Assembly: GCF_026914185.1 (NCBI RefSeq)
Contig: NC_070564.1
Coordinates: 310,001 to 374,000, forward strand
Direction of reading: 5' to 3'
Origin: Puccinia triticina
Taxonomy: Eukaryota; Basidiomycota; Pucciniomycetes; Pucciniales; Pucciniaceae
Length of the DNA: 64,000 bases
The notes under the pieces are model-generated. The model searched no databases. It was not told the origin of the DNA and saw only the letters and a list, made by a program, of their open reading frames with translations. A program made the translations under genes and the position numbers. Each line of letters starts with the position of its first letter. The first letter of the stretch is position 1. This document shows positions 32,180 through 44,114 of this stretch, in pieces.

Positions 32180-33706
32180 TGTAAGAATTCAGGTGACTAA
32201 GGCCCCAATTATAAACGCAATTTTGAGATTATTTTGAAATTATTTTGAAATTGTTTTGAAATCAAAACCAACTTCGTTTTGAGTTTTTTTCATTTCAAAA
32301 TAATCCCAAAACTCTTCAAACACACCCGGGAGGGGTGTTTGAGATTCCAGAATCTCAAAATTGGTGGAATCAAAATTTTGAACAGGCAGTATGCCTGTAT
32401 GATTGCCAGGCCACTGGTGCCTCAGACCCCCCCATTTAATGGCTGTATTGGGTCGGCGGAGTTCGCCGGGCGGGGGTTGGCTGGCACATGAAAAAAACTG
32501 CTGCTGCAGTACCACTACCCTTACAAACACCTCCAGGAAGCCCGGGACCACCAGGGGCAATATGATCCTGCCCTTGGCGGCGGGACCACGGGACAAAACG
32601 CTTGTCAATACGGCTACGATCTCGCCGCAGATGATCCAAACGTCCATGGAGCCGGCCGCGCGTGCGTGTTGGCCTGGCGAGGTGTGGCGAGGTGTGCGGG
32701 TTCTTTTTTGGTTCAGACAGCCAAGGCTGAACAGGCAAGCTGTATTCTAACCAGCTTGCCCGTGTCACAGACATCTCGCCCCTGCCTGCCCACTCCGGCA
32801 GGCTACTTGCTCAGGGATGCACAATTGTTTATATGTGTACCCTGTTGTTTGAAGTTTTTCCGAGAGACTTTGGAAATCAAAAATCTTTCATATTGATTTC
32901 ATTTTTGTTTCAAATTTCTTTTCAAATAGTTTCAAAATAAAACTCGAATATTTGTTTATAATTGGGGCCTAAGAGCGTGTATTTCATCAGACCTCTAAAT
33001 CATGAAATATATGTACAATGATGACAGTAGAGAGAGATAAAATGGAGAGGAGGAAATGATGGAGTCTGAGCCTTACCTAAGAGCAGGATTGAGATGGTAA
33101 GAGACGGGATGATATGAAAAAGAAAAGGATATGAAAATGTACAAGAAAAGATGCGATGAAACGGTCTGAAAAAGAGTCGAAGACAGGGGAGAAAGTAGCT
33201 TCTGGCTAAAGTGATCTGGTGGTCGCACGGCGAGACAAGGTCGAGAGCCGAGGAATGAAGGGGTGAGAGGATTCAGGAACAAGGCTTTTAAGGCGATCTG
33301 GCTATGGGATTGAAACTGTGAAGAAGAAGTGCAACAAGGGAAAAGGCAATCAGAAGGTCAGAACTGAAGGTCCTTTTATAGTAAAAATACCCAGTGTGTC
33401 TTACTCTGGTGTATGCCGATTATCGTTGCATGGCACTGGCCCATTAAGGGTCCAGGTTAGTTGCGGTGTCAAGGCCTTGACCAGTCTGGCCGTAATCTTT
33501 CTGCTTTGGGACTTCGCCTAGGCGGTAGATGCAGGTAAACTGGTTAGTGTACAGTTCCTGAATCATCAGTCAGGACTGATATACAGGTGTGGCTTACCTG
33601 TGTTGCTAGGGTTGACTTGAGAAGTGGCAAAGGCTTGTTGGTCGCAAGGGTGAGTTGGTCCCGACAAGGATGGCGCGCCGTTGGAGGAGTCGGGCAAAGT
33701 TTCACA
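32180..33706 (-). repeat. Copia-B 3' LTR (left), with a MITE inserted
   Basis: 755 bp of LTR plus 772 bp of MITE and target duplication. In element orientation it is preceded by the purine tract CAAGGGGGGC (33707-33716). Confidence 0.93.
32201..32969. mobile_element. MITE-like element, 769 bp, in the Copia-B LTR; target duplication TAA
   Basis: The ends GGCCCCAATTATAAAC and GTTTATAATTGGGGCC are flanked by TAA at 32198-32200 and 32970-32972. The intact LTR at 43352 shows the empty site. Subterminal ATTTTGAAAT words occur on both sides. The 3-bp duplication suggests the PIF/Harbinger group. A related end (TTTATAATTAGGCCC) occurs near 63196. Confidence 0.88.
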
Positions 33707-36622
33707 GCCCCCCTTGCTTGGAGCCGTCAGGTGAGAAGCAACGAAGATCTTCAGTGAGTCCGACGTGAAAGCATCAAGCGCCTTGATGATGCGCGAACGC
33801 CCAACAGGTTTGGTTAGTAGGTCTGCGGTGTTGAGTTTGGTTCTGACGTATTGAAGTTGAAGAGTTCCGCTCCGGATCAATTCCCGCACAAAGTGCAGTC
33901 AAAGGTCCATGTGCTTGGTCCGGAACCCGTTTTGACTTATTTGACTGAGAGCAAGATCGATGGCCCCACGATTGCCGACTAGTATGACAGGAGTGTCAAG
34001 GAGTTGCTTGGGGAACACCTCCTTGATCAGGTTTACTAGCCAGGAAACCTCTTTGCAAACATCTGTCAACGCCTTATACTCCGCCTCGGTGGACGAAAGG
34101 GACACCGTGGTTTGCTTGCGAGATTTCCAGGAGACGATGTGCTTGTTGAGTTGGATGAGAAAACCAGTGTGCGATCGCCGAGTGTCAGGACAATTTGCCC
34201 AATCAGCGTCGACAGAGGCAACTATTCCTGTCAGAGCGGTCCTAAAGAAAGACAACCCTCGTCCCCGAGTACCTTTTAAATAGCGAAACACCTGCATGGC
34301 TGCGGTGTAGTGCGCAATACCCGGATGTTCAAGAAATTGCAAAAGCTTGCTGACCGCGTAAGCAATGTCGGGTCGAGTGAGAACGCTGAGGTAATTGAGG
34401 GAGCCAATCATGGCACGGTAGTTGACTCCCAGCTCTTGAAATCGACGAACGTCCTCCGCGCTTGCTTCCATAAGATGTATTTTTGGGTCGAGAGGGCAGG
34501 ACGCTGAGGGCAGATTGAGCACCTTGAATTCCACCAATTTCCGTTCCACATACTGAGCTTGATTGAGTATGATCCCCTGAGGAACTCGGCCCAGCTTCAT
34601 GCCTAATAGAAATGTTGATTCGCCGAGGTATTTGATCTGGAATTCTAGGCTCATTTGATTCTTGAAGCGCGTTGGATCTGAGCTGACAATGACCAAGTCG
34701 TCCACGTGTGCAAAGATCCAAGTGGCAGGCATGGAAGCTCGGAAGAAGACACAAGGATCAGCGACCGAGGTTTGAAAGCCGATGCTGCTGAGAAAGGAGC
34801 TGAGCCTCTTATACCAAGCTAAGGAAGCTTGTTTAAGCCCATAGATGGCCTTCCTGAGTTTCAGAACTACATTTCGTCCCTCAAGATAGCCCGGAGGGGG
34901 AGTCATAAAGACTTGCTCCTCCAAGTCACACGTGAGGAAAGCCGATTTGACGTCCAGTTGATGAATCTGGAGATTGTTCGTTATAGCAAACAAGAGTAGG
35001 ACGCGCAAAGAAGCCGGCTTTCCAGTAGGAGCGTATTTCATCTCAAAGTTGAGTCCGTAGGTTTGGCGGAACCCCTGAGCGCAAATCCTAGCTTTGTACT
35101 CCGTGACTTCATTGTCCGCGCCAAGCTTCTTTTTATAAGCCCAGGTTGAAGGGATGGCATGTATTTGATCGGACATCTCTTGCTCTTCCCAGACTTGATG
35201 ATTAATCATATTAGCCATCTCCTTTTCTTCTGCCTGTTTCCACTGCTCCCGTTCATTGCTGTACATCGCCTGTCGATGAGTCTTGGGTTCAACAGTCTGA
35301 GCGTTGAAGGCTTGAGGTTGTCGCCGATTGAAGTGAAGAATGTTGCTGGGGTCGATGGAGCTGTTGATATGAGTTGGGTGCCTCGGACCGTGTACTATGA
35401 TGCGCTGTGGTGCCGGTTCTTGAGATTGTGCATGTATTTCGTCTTCCTCAGAGTGGTTGATGCGAGAGATAGGAACTTCATCAATCTCCATGTCCTCAGG
35501 AGAAGGATCGGATTCATTGCTTTCCGGATCTGGAGAAAACACCTCAGGGAAGGGAAGTGCCGCATCAGAAGCGAAGCTAGGCAGAGACGAGTAAGGGAAA
35601 GAGTCGAGGCTAGGAGCGATGGCCGTAAGAGAAGGAAATATCGATTCGTCAAAGTACGCATGCCAAGTTTCAAACACCTTCTTGTCCGCAATTCGAACCA
35701 CTTGATAGCATGAATAATCATTGCTGTAGCCGATTAAAATCCCTTCCCAAGCAATGGGATCAAATTTGGAAGTTCGAAGTTGATTAGGCTTTACGAGCCA
35801 CGTCTTGCAGCCGAACGGTCGAAAAATTTTTAGGTTAGGAGCTTTTTTGAACAGCTGTTCGACTGGAGACGGTCGGTTCTTGCCTACTGAGGGTAGACAG
35901 TTGGTAACGGCCATGGCGGTTCTGACAGCCTCCCCCCACCATTCCTTGGCCAAGTTCGCTTGCATGATCATGCAGCAAGACATATTGATAATTGTTTTGT
36001 TTGCCCGCTCCGCGACTCCATTGTGCTGAGGTGTATATGGTGGTGCAATGTTGTGTTGAATGCCCGAATCACGCAGATGTTCGGATAGATTCTTATTAAC
36101 AAACTCCCCTCCCCCGTCGGTGATAAACTTTTTCATGTTGTGCCCGGTTTGGTTTTCAAAGAAGCGTTTGAAGTCAAGGATGGCAGATGTCGCTTGAGAT
36201 TTTTCCTTGAGTAAAGTAACGCTGATATAACCCGTGTGCTGATCAACGAGAGTGAGGAAATATCGAGCTCCTGAGTTGGTTGTTGGAGTGATTGGTCCGA
36301 CAATGTCTCCATGTACTACCTCAAGTGGAACCGAGGTGGGGTTGAAATGACCTTTAAAAGGGAGACGAGTGGCCTTGCCCAGCATGCATGGATTGCAGTT
36401 AGTTGGCTGATCAAATCGAAAATCAGGTAGGGCCAATTTCATTCGGGCGATTCCAGCGTGCCCAAGTCGAGAATGCCAGGTGTGAAAGGGAGTGGTAGCG
36501 GATGAGTGAGTTTGTGTAGAAAGGAGGGTTACAAAGCTGGAGACTGGACCGATGGCGGTGGTGAACTCAAGAACCCCGCTGCTCATGATGCAAGAAAACT
36601 TGATTGAATCATCGATGACAAC

Positions 36623-37097
36623 TAAGAAGCGCCAGTAGTCCGCAGTGAGCACGAGTGAGATCTAGGGAGAGCGAGGACACACAGAGAAGAAGAGGAGACG
36701 GTAATCACCTCTTGAGGTGATACAAACAGAGGCGACTATATGAGTGAATTGCATGGCAAGAGAAGAAAGACAGGAAGTGACAAATGTGGAAAAAAGAAAG
36801 AAAGGAAACAAACCTAAGAAGCGCCAGTAGTCCGCAGTGAGCACGAGTGAGATCTAGGGAGAGCGAGGACACACAGAGAAGAAGAGGAGACGGTAATCAC
36901 CTATTGAGGTGATACAAACAGAGGCGACTATATGAGTGAGGAAAAAGAGAGAAAGAGGAAATACAAGCTCTGGTACGGGAGATCTAACTACAACGAAGAG
37001 AAACCCTAAACTAAGTATATCTGCAATCTCTGAGTTCTCCCTTGCCTTGGTCATCGACCCCTTCCGCCTGTTGTGCGGATGTCACTGTACTGTCACA
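36623..37097 (-). repeat. Copia-C 3' LTR (left), two internal units
   Basis: A 192-bp unit (36623-36814) is followed by a second partial unit that starts with the same TAAGAAGCGCCAGTAG segment at 36815. A candidate polypurine tract, GCACGGGGGGC in element orientation, lies at 37098-37108. Confidence 0.9.
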
Positions 37098-37111
37098 GCC
37101 CCCCGTGCTTG

Positions 37112-40100
37112 CTAGGCAATTTTTAACGAAATGTTGTTGAGTGCCTTCCGGATCTTGAATGGCGCAAGAGGTTTAGTCAAGAAATCAGCTTGATTATCAT
37201 CAGTTTTGATGTATTCCACTTTGAAGTTGGCTTTGCGCTCGATGTGATGACAAAGCCAGTGATGACGGACGTTTATGTGGCGGGTTCTGTGCTGGTATTG
37301 AGGATTCTTGAGGAGTGCAAGGGCTCCCCTGTTATCACAGTAGAGAAGGGCTGAGGTAGCTGGCAATTGAAGCGACAGATGAATTTCAAGGAGAAGTTGT
37401 TCAAGCCAGCGAATGTCTTGACCCGTTTTGGAGCAGGCTCTATACTCTGCTTTGGTGGTTGATATCGCTGGGCCATCATCGTCTTGTTTTTGACAACGCC
37501 ATCCCCCTGCACCGTAGTAATGGACAAGACTCCCCGAAAACGATGCCGAGTCGATGCCGCTTTCATAACTGGCGTCAGCGTAGGCGATGATTCTCCCGGT
37601 CTCGGAGGGCGGATGGCCTAATGTGAGCTGAGCATGAGTGGTCTTTTTTAGATAGCGAAAGACATGCTGGACTTGATTTTGATGGGTCCGTGACGGATTG
37701 TTGAGGAACTGGGACAGATAACTGCATGGGAATGCCAGGTCGGGCCGAGTGCATTGCACCAAATAGTTGATGAGGCCGACGGCACGTCGATAGTTGAAGG
37801 TTTCTGCAACTGAGCACGGATCAATGGGACAGGTTAGGGTATTGAGTGGAAGGGGGGTCGAGGCTGATTTGCAGTCGGTTAGTTGAAATTCATCCAATAT
37901 TTCCTTGATGTAGCAATCCTGAGCAAGCGAAATGGTCCGGTTGATCCGATCCCGTGTAACCCTCATGCCAAGTACCCACTCGCAGGGACCCAAGTCCTCC
38001 ATTTCGCATCGGCGTTTGATGGCAGTCTTCAGGAAAGAAACATCGGGGCCCACAATGATGAGATCATCCACATGCACATATACAAAACAAGGTTTAGTCG
38101 AGTCTTGATGGATGAACAAGCAGGCGTCAGCTTGTGCCGGGGAGAAGTTGACTGATGAAAAGAAGTCCTTGAGTGCCCGGTACCAACACCGGGGACTTTG
38201 TTTGAGGCCGTACAGGGATTTCTGTAGTTTAAGACCATGGCCGGGTGGGACATCAATGTTGACTCCGTCGGGAACTTTAATGAAGATCTCTTCATCTGGG
38301 ACACCGTTCAGAAAGGCACAGCGAACGTCCATCTGCTTGATTTCCCAGTCATTGGCTGCAGCTATTCCTGCAACCATTCGGAAGGTTGTCAGTCGGCCAG
38401 TGGGTGCAAAAGTGGCTCCGTAGTCGATTCCCTCCACTTGTCGAAAGCCGCGGACACAGAGGCAAGCTTTATACTTTTGAAGCTCTCCGTCTGCGTTATA
38501 CTTCCGCTTGAACACCCAGACAGTATTGAGTGGTGCCTATCTTCATTGGAGCGACCACCCAGACTTCGTGCCTGGTGATGTTGCCAATCTCTACCTCGAC
38601 TGCCATAAGCCATTCGTTTCCATCTAGGCGGCGCATGGCTTGAGCGAAGGTTTTTGGATCTTTGAGTGAGGCTGGCTCCCCAATGATGACGAAGGCCCGG
38701 TGTACTGGCGGATAGCCTGCCAGATTGGCTCGGTGTCTACGGGAGCTTTCCATGATGTTCCTAGGATCAATGTTGCTGGAAATGTTTCTTGGGGCTTCAT
38801 CGTAGTGTGGGACATAAGCATAGCCTTTGACAGTGGATTGAGTGATGGGTATGGCAGGTAAGACAGTCTCTTCGGTAGGGGGTTCCGGCGGTACAGGGTT
38901 ATCTTCAGCGGCCAGCGTAGGATCGCAGGTGCCGTTGATGGATGGATCATCGTCAGTGAAGTCAGATTGTAAGGACAGAGGGTTTTCTTCTGCTCCGGTT
39001 TCCGAGTCATGACTCTCAACAGGAGTTTCCAAGCTGACAAGGTCAGGCATCCACTCAACGATTTCACTGCAGCGTACGGAGGCATTGAGAGACGGAAATT
39101 CAGACGGGAAAAAACGAACATGATGGGTGATTTTGATCTTATTTGAGTCAGGAACCCACAGTTTGTATGACTTGTGGCCCTCTGTAAACCCGATTAATAT
39201 CGCCTCCTTGCCAGATGGAGAGAATTTGGAGTGCCGCCACTTCTTCTCCTCCAGGAATACTGCTCTGCACCCAAACGGATAGAGTTGAGAGAGATCGGGT
39301 GGGCTTCCAGTCCATAGTTCAAATGGAGACCGCATGCCAATCAAGCTGTCCGGGGATCGGTTTTCCAAGTAGACTGAGGTTGTGACTGCCTCTCCCCACC
39401 AGGTTAAGTCGAGACCGGAGGTTAGCAGTATAGCTCTGGTCTTCTCCACTGTGGTCCTGTTGCCTCGTTTGGCAAAGGGATTCTGTTGTGGGGTGTATGG
39501 TGCTGACGTAAGATGCCGAACTCCCCGCTCCCGAAACAACTCGCTGAACTTGCGATTCACAAACTCCCCTCCGTTGTCGGAGACTACGGATTTCAATTTT
39601 CGGCCGGTGTAAGCTTTGGCTTGGAGTAGGAAGGTAAGAAAAGATTGGAAAGTGTTGGACTTACTCGGCATCGGGTAGATAAAGCGGTATTTACTATGCC
39701 CGTCTATTATCTTCAGGAAATAACGATTTCCCCCCCAAGAGGCCGGAGTAATGGGTCCGCACAGGTCCATATGGATACAATCAAGGAGACCGTTGACGGT
39801 TGGAAATGAGCCGGGAAAGGGTTGCTGAGTCATCTTGGAGACGTCGCAGTTGTGACAGCCAAGCTCTTTGATATGAAGATCAGGGTGCGCGGCTTTGAGA
39901 TAGGGTAGACTGGGATGACCGAGTGAGTTGTGAAGAATGAGGGCGTCTGAGATGGCAGAGAAGGCCCTTTGAGAACCAAGTTCGATTGTGAGAATGTCGT
40001 CCCCGGTGCTACCAACACACATGATATCATTGTCCTTTACACACTTGAACTTTGTCCCGTTGTCAGTTGGAATGATTGCGTACCCCTTCCGAAGATAGTG

Positions 40101-41492
40101 TGTTAGCGGGATGAGAGAGTTAGAGAGGTCTGGCACAAAGAAGGCCCTGTCAATGTGAATTGGACCAGAACTAGTTGAGATGATCGCACGACCTTCGCCG
40201 ACAATGGGGATGGTAGATCCGTTAGCCACATAAACTACTGAGGAGTACTCCTTGAAGGTGATGAAGTAGGAGCGATGCTTCAAGTAGTGACCGGTAGCTC
40301 CACTGTCAAAAATAATGACATCCGAAATCCCTGAATTAACACTCAGCATAGCTTTCTTGGCAATCCGGGCGTTGACTTTGTCGAGGGCGGCCTGGAGGTA
40401 TGCTGCGGCTTTTTCAGGGTGAACAGCATGACATTCTTCTTCCGAGTGAGATGTTTCGGGGTTATGCCTGTTGTTTTCACATCGGAGTCAAGTTCGTCGA
40501 GAGCTGCTTGGTTTGTTTGTGCTCCCCGATGATGAGACAGCAAGGGCAGTTGGATTAGCAGGGCCTTGGGCTCCGGGATCAGCCTCCTGTTGGCGCCTAA
40601 GTTCAGCCTCCAGGTCTTTGAGAAAGCTTCCTAGCTCAAGGGTGTCGTCCAGTCCTTTCAGGCTGTTGAAACGAAGAGACCGGAAAGTGGCGTAAGAGGA
40701 TGGGAGTCGCTTGAGGATGATGAAGATCCAGCAGGTTTCCAAAGTGGGTTTGTCAAGTTTATTGTTGGCGACTTCCAACATTAGATCGAAGGTGTTTCGA
40801 AAGAGATTTATGGAATCCTTCATGGTATCGTCTGCAAATCGGATCTCGTAGAGCTTGTCCCATACTTTGGCGACGTTCTCCAGCGACCGAGTGGCATAGT
40901 GTGCATTGATGGCGTCCCACAGCGCCTTGGGCTCAAACGTTCTATAGTTTCGACCTACAAACCTGTGCGCATTTTCTTCATTGAGATGAAGCCAAATGAA
41001 GGTGGTGGCTTGTTTTTTTTTGATCTTGTAGTCAGCGTTCCCCTCCAGAGTCTTAGGATCCTCAAAGATGTAATCGTCCAACATCTGGAAGCCAAGGGCG
41101 TTGATCATCTTGAGTCGCCAGGTGGCGAAGTTGTTGTCATTGAGGGGATCAGTGACCAGTTTGAAGTTGGTTGAATTGGCCGAACTGTTACTCTTGGTCA
41201 TGATGGAATTGAGTGTATGGGTTGACTCTGGATTGTTGGAATTGGGAGAAGAAGTAGTTGGGATGAGTTTGAGCGCCTGAGTAATGGTTGTCTTGACGTC
41301 TAAATTTGGTGAATTATCCTGGTGCGAAGCGACTGCAGGATTGGGATTGAGCGCTGAGGCGATGAGGGTTTCGGTGTCTGAGCCAGACGAGTTTTCTTGG
41401 TGCTCTGGGGCTGGGTCTTCTTCGTCGGGATTGGGAGTGAAAGGAAAGCGGCCGATAAGATTGGAAGGCTTGCAATCCTGATTTCCCGCCAC
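37112..41492 (-). pseudogene. Copia-C Gag-Pol with one in-frame TGA and one frameshift
   Basis: The Gag region (41492-40491) includes LVTDPLNDNNFATWRLKMIN. The first ATG in frame lies well inside the frame (MTKSNSSANS, near 41200), so the start is uncertain. A TGA at 40488-40490 interrupts the frame just before a knuckle-like CENNRHNPE...CHAVH segment. Pol continues in the same frame: protease DSGATGH, integrase HMDLCGP, SDNGGEF and KRGNRTTVEKT. Near 38515 a one-base shift separates it from the reverse transcriptase (VHVDDL) and RNase H (ADASYESG; STTKAEYRA). The TGA could be suppressed or could be a CGA-to-TGA mutation; the shift is more likely damage. Confidence 0.88.
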
Positions 41493-41564
41493 GATGGTGA
41501 ACTGTCTACTTCTAACTCTGGGATGGTTCTATTGCAATCCTACTTGACACGGTGCTCTTAGTAG

Positions 41565-41579
41565 GCTGGGCTCATAACC
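41565..41579 (-). promoter_or_regulatory. Copia-C primer-binding site, matching the initiator tRNA-Met anticodon arm
   Basis: The plus strand GCTGGGCTCATAACC directly abuts the 5' LTR. It has the sequence of an initiator tRNA-Met anticodon arm with anticodon CAT. Drosophila copia is known to prime with a 5' half of the same tRNA. Confidence 0.75.
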
Positions 41580-42141
41580 TAAGAAGCGCCAGTAGTCCGC
41601 AGTGAGCACGAGTGAGATCTAGGGAGAGCGAGGACACACAGAGAAGAAGAGGAGACGGTAATCACCTAAGAAGCGCCAGTAGTCCGCAGTGAGCACGAGT
41701 GAGATCTGGGGAGAGCGAGGACACACAGAGAAGAAGAGGAGACGGTAATCACCTATTGAGGTGATACAAACAGAGGCGACTATATGAGTGAATTGCATGG
41801 CAAGAGAAGAAAGACAGGAAGTGACAAATGTGGAAAAAAGAAAGAAAGGAAACAAACCTAAGAAGCGCCAGTAGTCCGCAGTGAGCACGAGTGAGATCTA
41901 GGGAGAGCGAGGACACACAGAGAAGAAGAGGAGACGGTAATCACCTATTGAGGTGATACAAACAGAGGCGACTATATGAGTGAGGAAAAAGAGAGAAAGA
42001 GGAAATACAAGCTCTGGTACGGGAGATCTAACTACAACGAAGAGAAACCCTAAACTAAGTATATCCGCAATCTCTGAGTTCTCCCTTGCCTTGGTCATCA
42101 ACCCCTTCCGCCTGTTGTGCGGATGTCACTGTACTGTCACA
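41580..42141 (-). repeat. Copia-C 5' LTR (right), three internal units
   Basis: It contains an 87-bp partial unit (41580-41666), a 192-bp unit (41667-41858) and the terminal unit from 41859. It is longer than the other LTR by exactly the 87-bp unit. Confidence 0.9.
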
Positions 42142-43338
42142 ACGACCTGATGCACCGAGTCTTGTTTGCTAATCACTGCCGTCTTCTTGGTGAGTTTGCC
42201 GAGAGAAATGAGGTGCCTGCTCAGGCCTGGGACAAAGAGCGAGTCAGGAAGCTCTAGGGTTCTTCCGTCCGGCTGAAAGATGATCGCAGTTCCAGTTCTG
42301 GTAGCCGTGAGGCTATCGGAGCCATTGCCGGTGCTGATAGGAATGTTGCAGATGGAGGTTTCTCGGAAGTAAGCCAGATCGTTGAACATATGGTGCGAAG
42401 CACCCAAATCAAGCACAGGCCCAAGGGTATTGGTTTTGTGAGAAAGGCACTGAACCGTAGCACAGTGAGCAAATAAAGGAGTGTTGTAGGAAGATGCCTC
42501 GGGTTGCTCGGGTGCCTGCGTGTTGTGCCCAGCAGGATTCTTGAGTTTGCGAACAGGACGCAGTTCTGGATGTAGTGCCCAGCACTTGGACTCCGGGTGA
42601 CTAGCTTCCGGATTGTGCCGGCCATTCCTGCATCCAGGGGGAGGACGAGTTCTTGGAGTGCTGGAGAGTGCGGTCCCAGCTCTTTCTATCCCTGCCGCCT
42701 TGTGAAAGGATTCGTCGTTGACAGCCAGATCCCTGAGTTTTTCAATAAGGAGCTCGGAATTGTTCATGATGGTTTCATTCATCATGAGAGGATCGGTTAT
42801 GCCGCTTCTCTTCACGCCTATTTTGCCGCAAATGGCTCCGCAAATGGCTCCCTCCGTCTGAACAAGGCTGATTGAGTCAAATAGAGTGAGGCATGATTCG
42901 ACTTGATCTAGGAAGGAATTTAAGTCGCCGTCAAATTTGAGGTTATGCCAGCAATTGGTTGCCCTGGTTATGCCGTGCGCCGTTGAGGATCCATACGTTC
43001 TTTTGATTTTGGACCAGATCTTGTAGCCGTTGGAGATACGATGCTGCTTGACAATGCCGTTGTAGATTCTATCGCCGATTTTGGAGCACAAGATGTTTGC
43101 GGTCTCGGATAAGAGCTCTCGAGTTTGAGCGTTTGGAGTTTGACCTGGGTTGGTGGTAACCGTTCCGAACAGCCCGTTGCGAGTGAGAAGGCCTTCCATC
43201 CGATTGGTCCAGATGGGGTAGTTGCCGCTTCCAGTGAGAACTGGAATCTGTTTGAGCTCCTCTTTGCTGATGTTGGCCGTCATATCGTCCTGCTCTTGTC
43301 AGTTCTGAAAGTTGAGTCGAGTGGTTTGTTTGAGTATC

Positions 43339-43351
43339 GAGACTGTAAATC
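43339..43351 (-). promoter_or_regulatory. Copia-B primer-binding site, matching the tRNA-Tyr anticodon arm
   Basis: The plus strand GAGACTGTAAATC directly abuts the 5' LTR. It matches the tRNA-Tyr(GUA) anticodon arm (yeast AAGACTGTAAATC) at all but the first base. Confidence 0.7.
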
Positions 43352-44109
43352 TGTAAGAATTCAGGTGACTGAGAGCGTGTATTTCATCAGACCTCTAAAT
43401 CATGAAATATATGTACAATGATGACAGTAGAGAGAGATAAAATGGAGAGGAGGAAATGATGGAGTCTGAGCCTTACCTAAGAGCAGGATCGAGATGGTTA
43501 TAAGAGACGGGATGATATGAAAAAGAAAAGGATATGAAAATGTACAAGAAAAGATGCGATGAAACGGTCTGAAAAAGAGTCGAAGACAGGGGAGAAAGTA
43601 GCTTCTGGCTAAAGTGATCTGGTGGTCGCACGGCGAGACAAGGTCGAGAGCCGAGGAAGGAAGGGGTGAGAGGATTCAGGAACGAGGCTTTTAAGGCGAT
43701 CTGGCTATGGGATTGAAACTGTGAAGAAGAAGTGCAACAAGGGAAAAGGCAATCAGAAGGTCAGAACTGAAGGTCCTTTTATAGTAAAAATACCCAGTGT
43801 GTCTTACTCTGGTGTATGCCGATTATTGTTGCATGGCACTGGCCCATTAAGAGTCCAGGTTAGTTGCGGTGTCAAGGCCTTGACCAGTCTGGCCGTAATC
43901 TTTCTGCTTTGGGACTTCGCCTAGGCGGTAGATGCAGGTAAACTGGTTAGTGTACAGTTCCTGAATCATCAGTCAGGACTGATATACAGGTGTGGCTTAC
44001 CTGTGTTGCTAGGGTTGACTTGAGAAGTGGCAAAGGCTTGTTGGTTGCAAGGGTGAGTTGGTCCCGACAAGGATGGCGCGCCGTTGGAGGAGTCGGGCAA
44101 AGTTTCACA
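43352..44109 (-). repeat. Copia-B 5' LTR (right), 758 bp
   Basis: It starts TGTAAGAATTC and ends GTTTCACA on the plus strand. It is uninterrupted and therefore shows the empty MITE site. Confidence 0.94.
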
Positions 44110-44114
44110 TTTGG

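Larger units (their letters stand above)
36623..42141 (-). mobile_element. Copia-C: Ty1/Copia element nested in Copia-B
   Basis: The LTRs at 36623-37097 (475 bp) and 41580-42141 (562 bp) end TAAGAAGCGCC and CTGTCACA on the plus strand. The flanks ACAAC (36618-36622) and ACGAC (42142-42146) are the target duplication with one change. Excision restores the Copia-B frame. The 5' LTR in element orientation ends in TTA instead of CA. Confidence 0.92.
33566..43283 (-). pseudogene. Copia-B Gag-Pol, split by Copia-C and with nonsense and active-site changes
   Basis: The N-terminal part is 43283-42142 and the rest is 36622 to about 33566; both are in frame once Copia-C and one target duplication are removed. 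In order: Gag (ISKEELKQIPVLTGSGNYPI), a knuckle-like CRNGRHNPEASHPESKC, and a protease whose DSG is DLG (42402-42410). Then come GAG-pre-integrase (HSRLGH), integrase (GDIVGP, TDGGGEF, HNGVAERANK) and reverse transcriptase with HVDDL. RNase H contains DADWANC and SSTEAEYKAL. A TGA at 33899-33901 sits where the conserved KH-(I/M)-D-L-R segment has Arg. The element cannot express a full polyprotein now. Confidence 0.9.
32180..44109 (-). mobile_element. Copia-B: Ty1/Copia element, interrupted by a MITE and by Copia-C
   Basis: The LTRs at 32180-33706 and 43352-44109 share TGTAAGAATTC and GCAAAGTTTCACA ends. The target duplication TTTGG lies at 32175-32179 and 44110-44114. The left LTR contains the 769-bp MITE at 32201-32969; without it the LTRs are 755 and 758 bp and very similar. 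The coding region is split at 36622/42142 by Copia-C. Confidence 0.95.
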
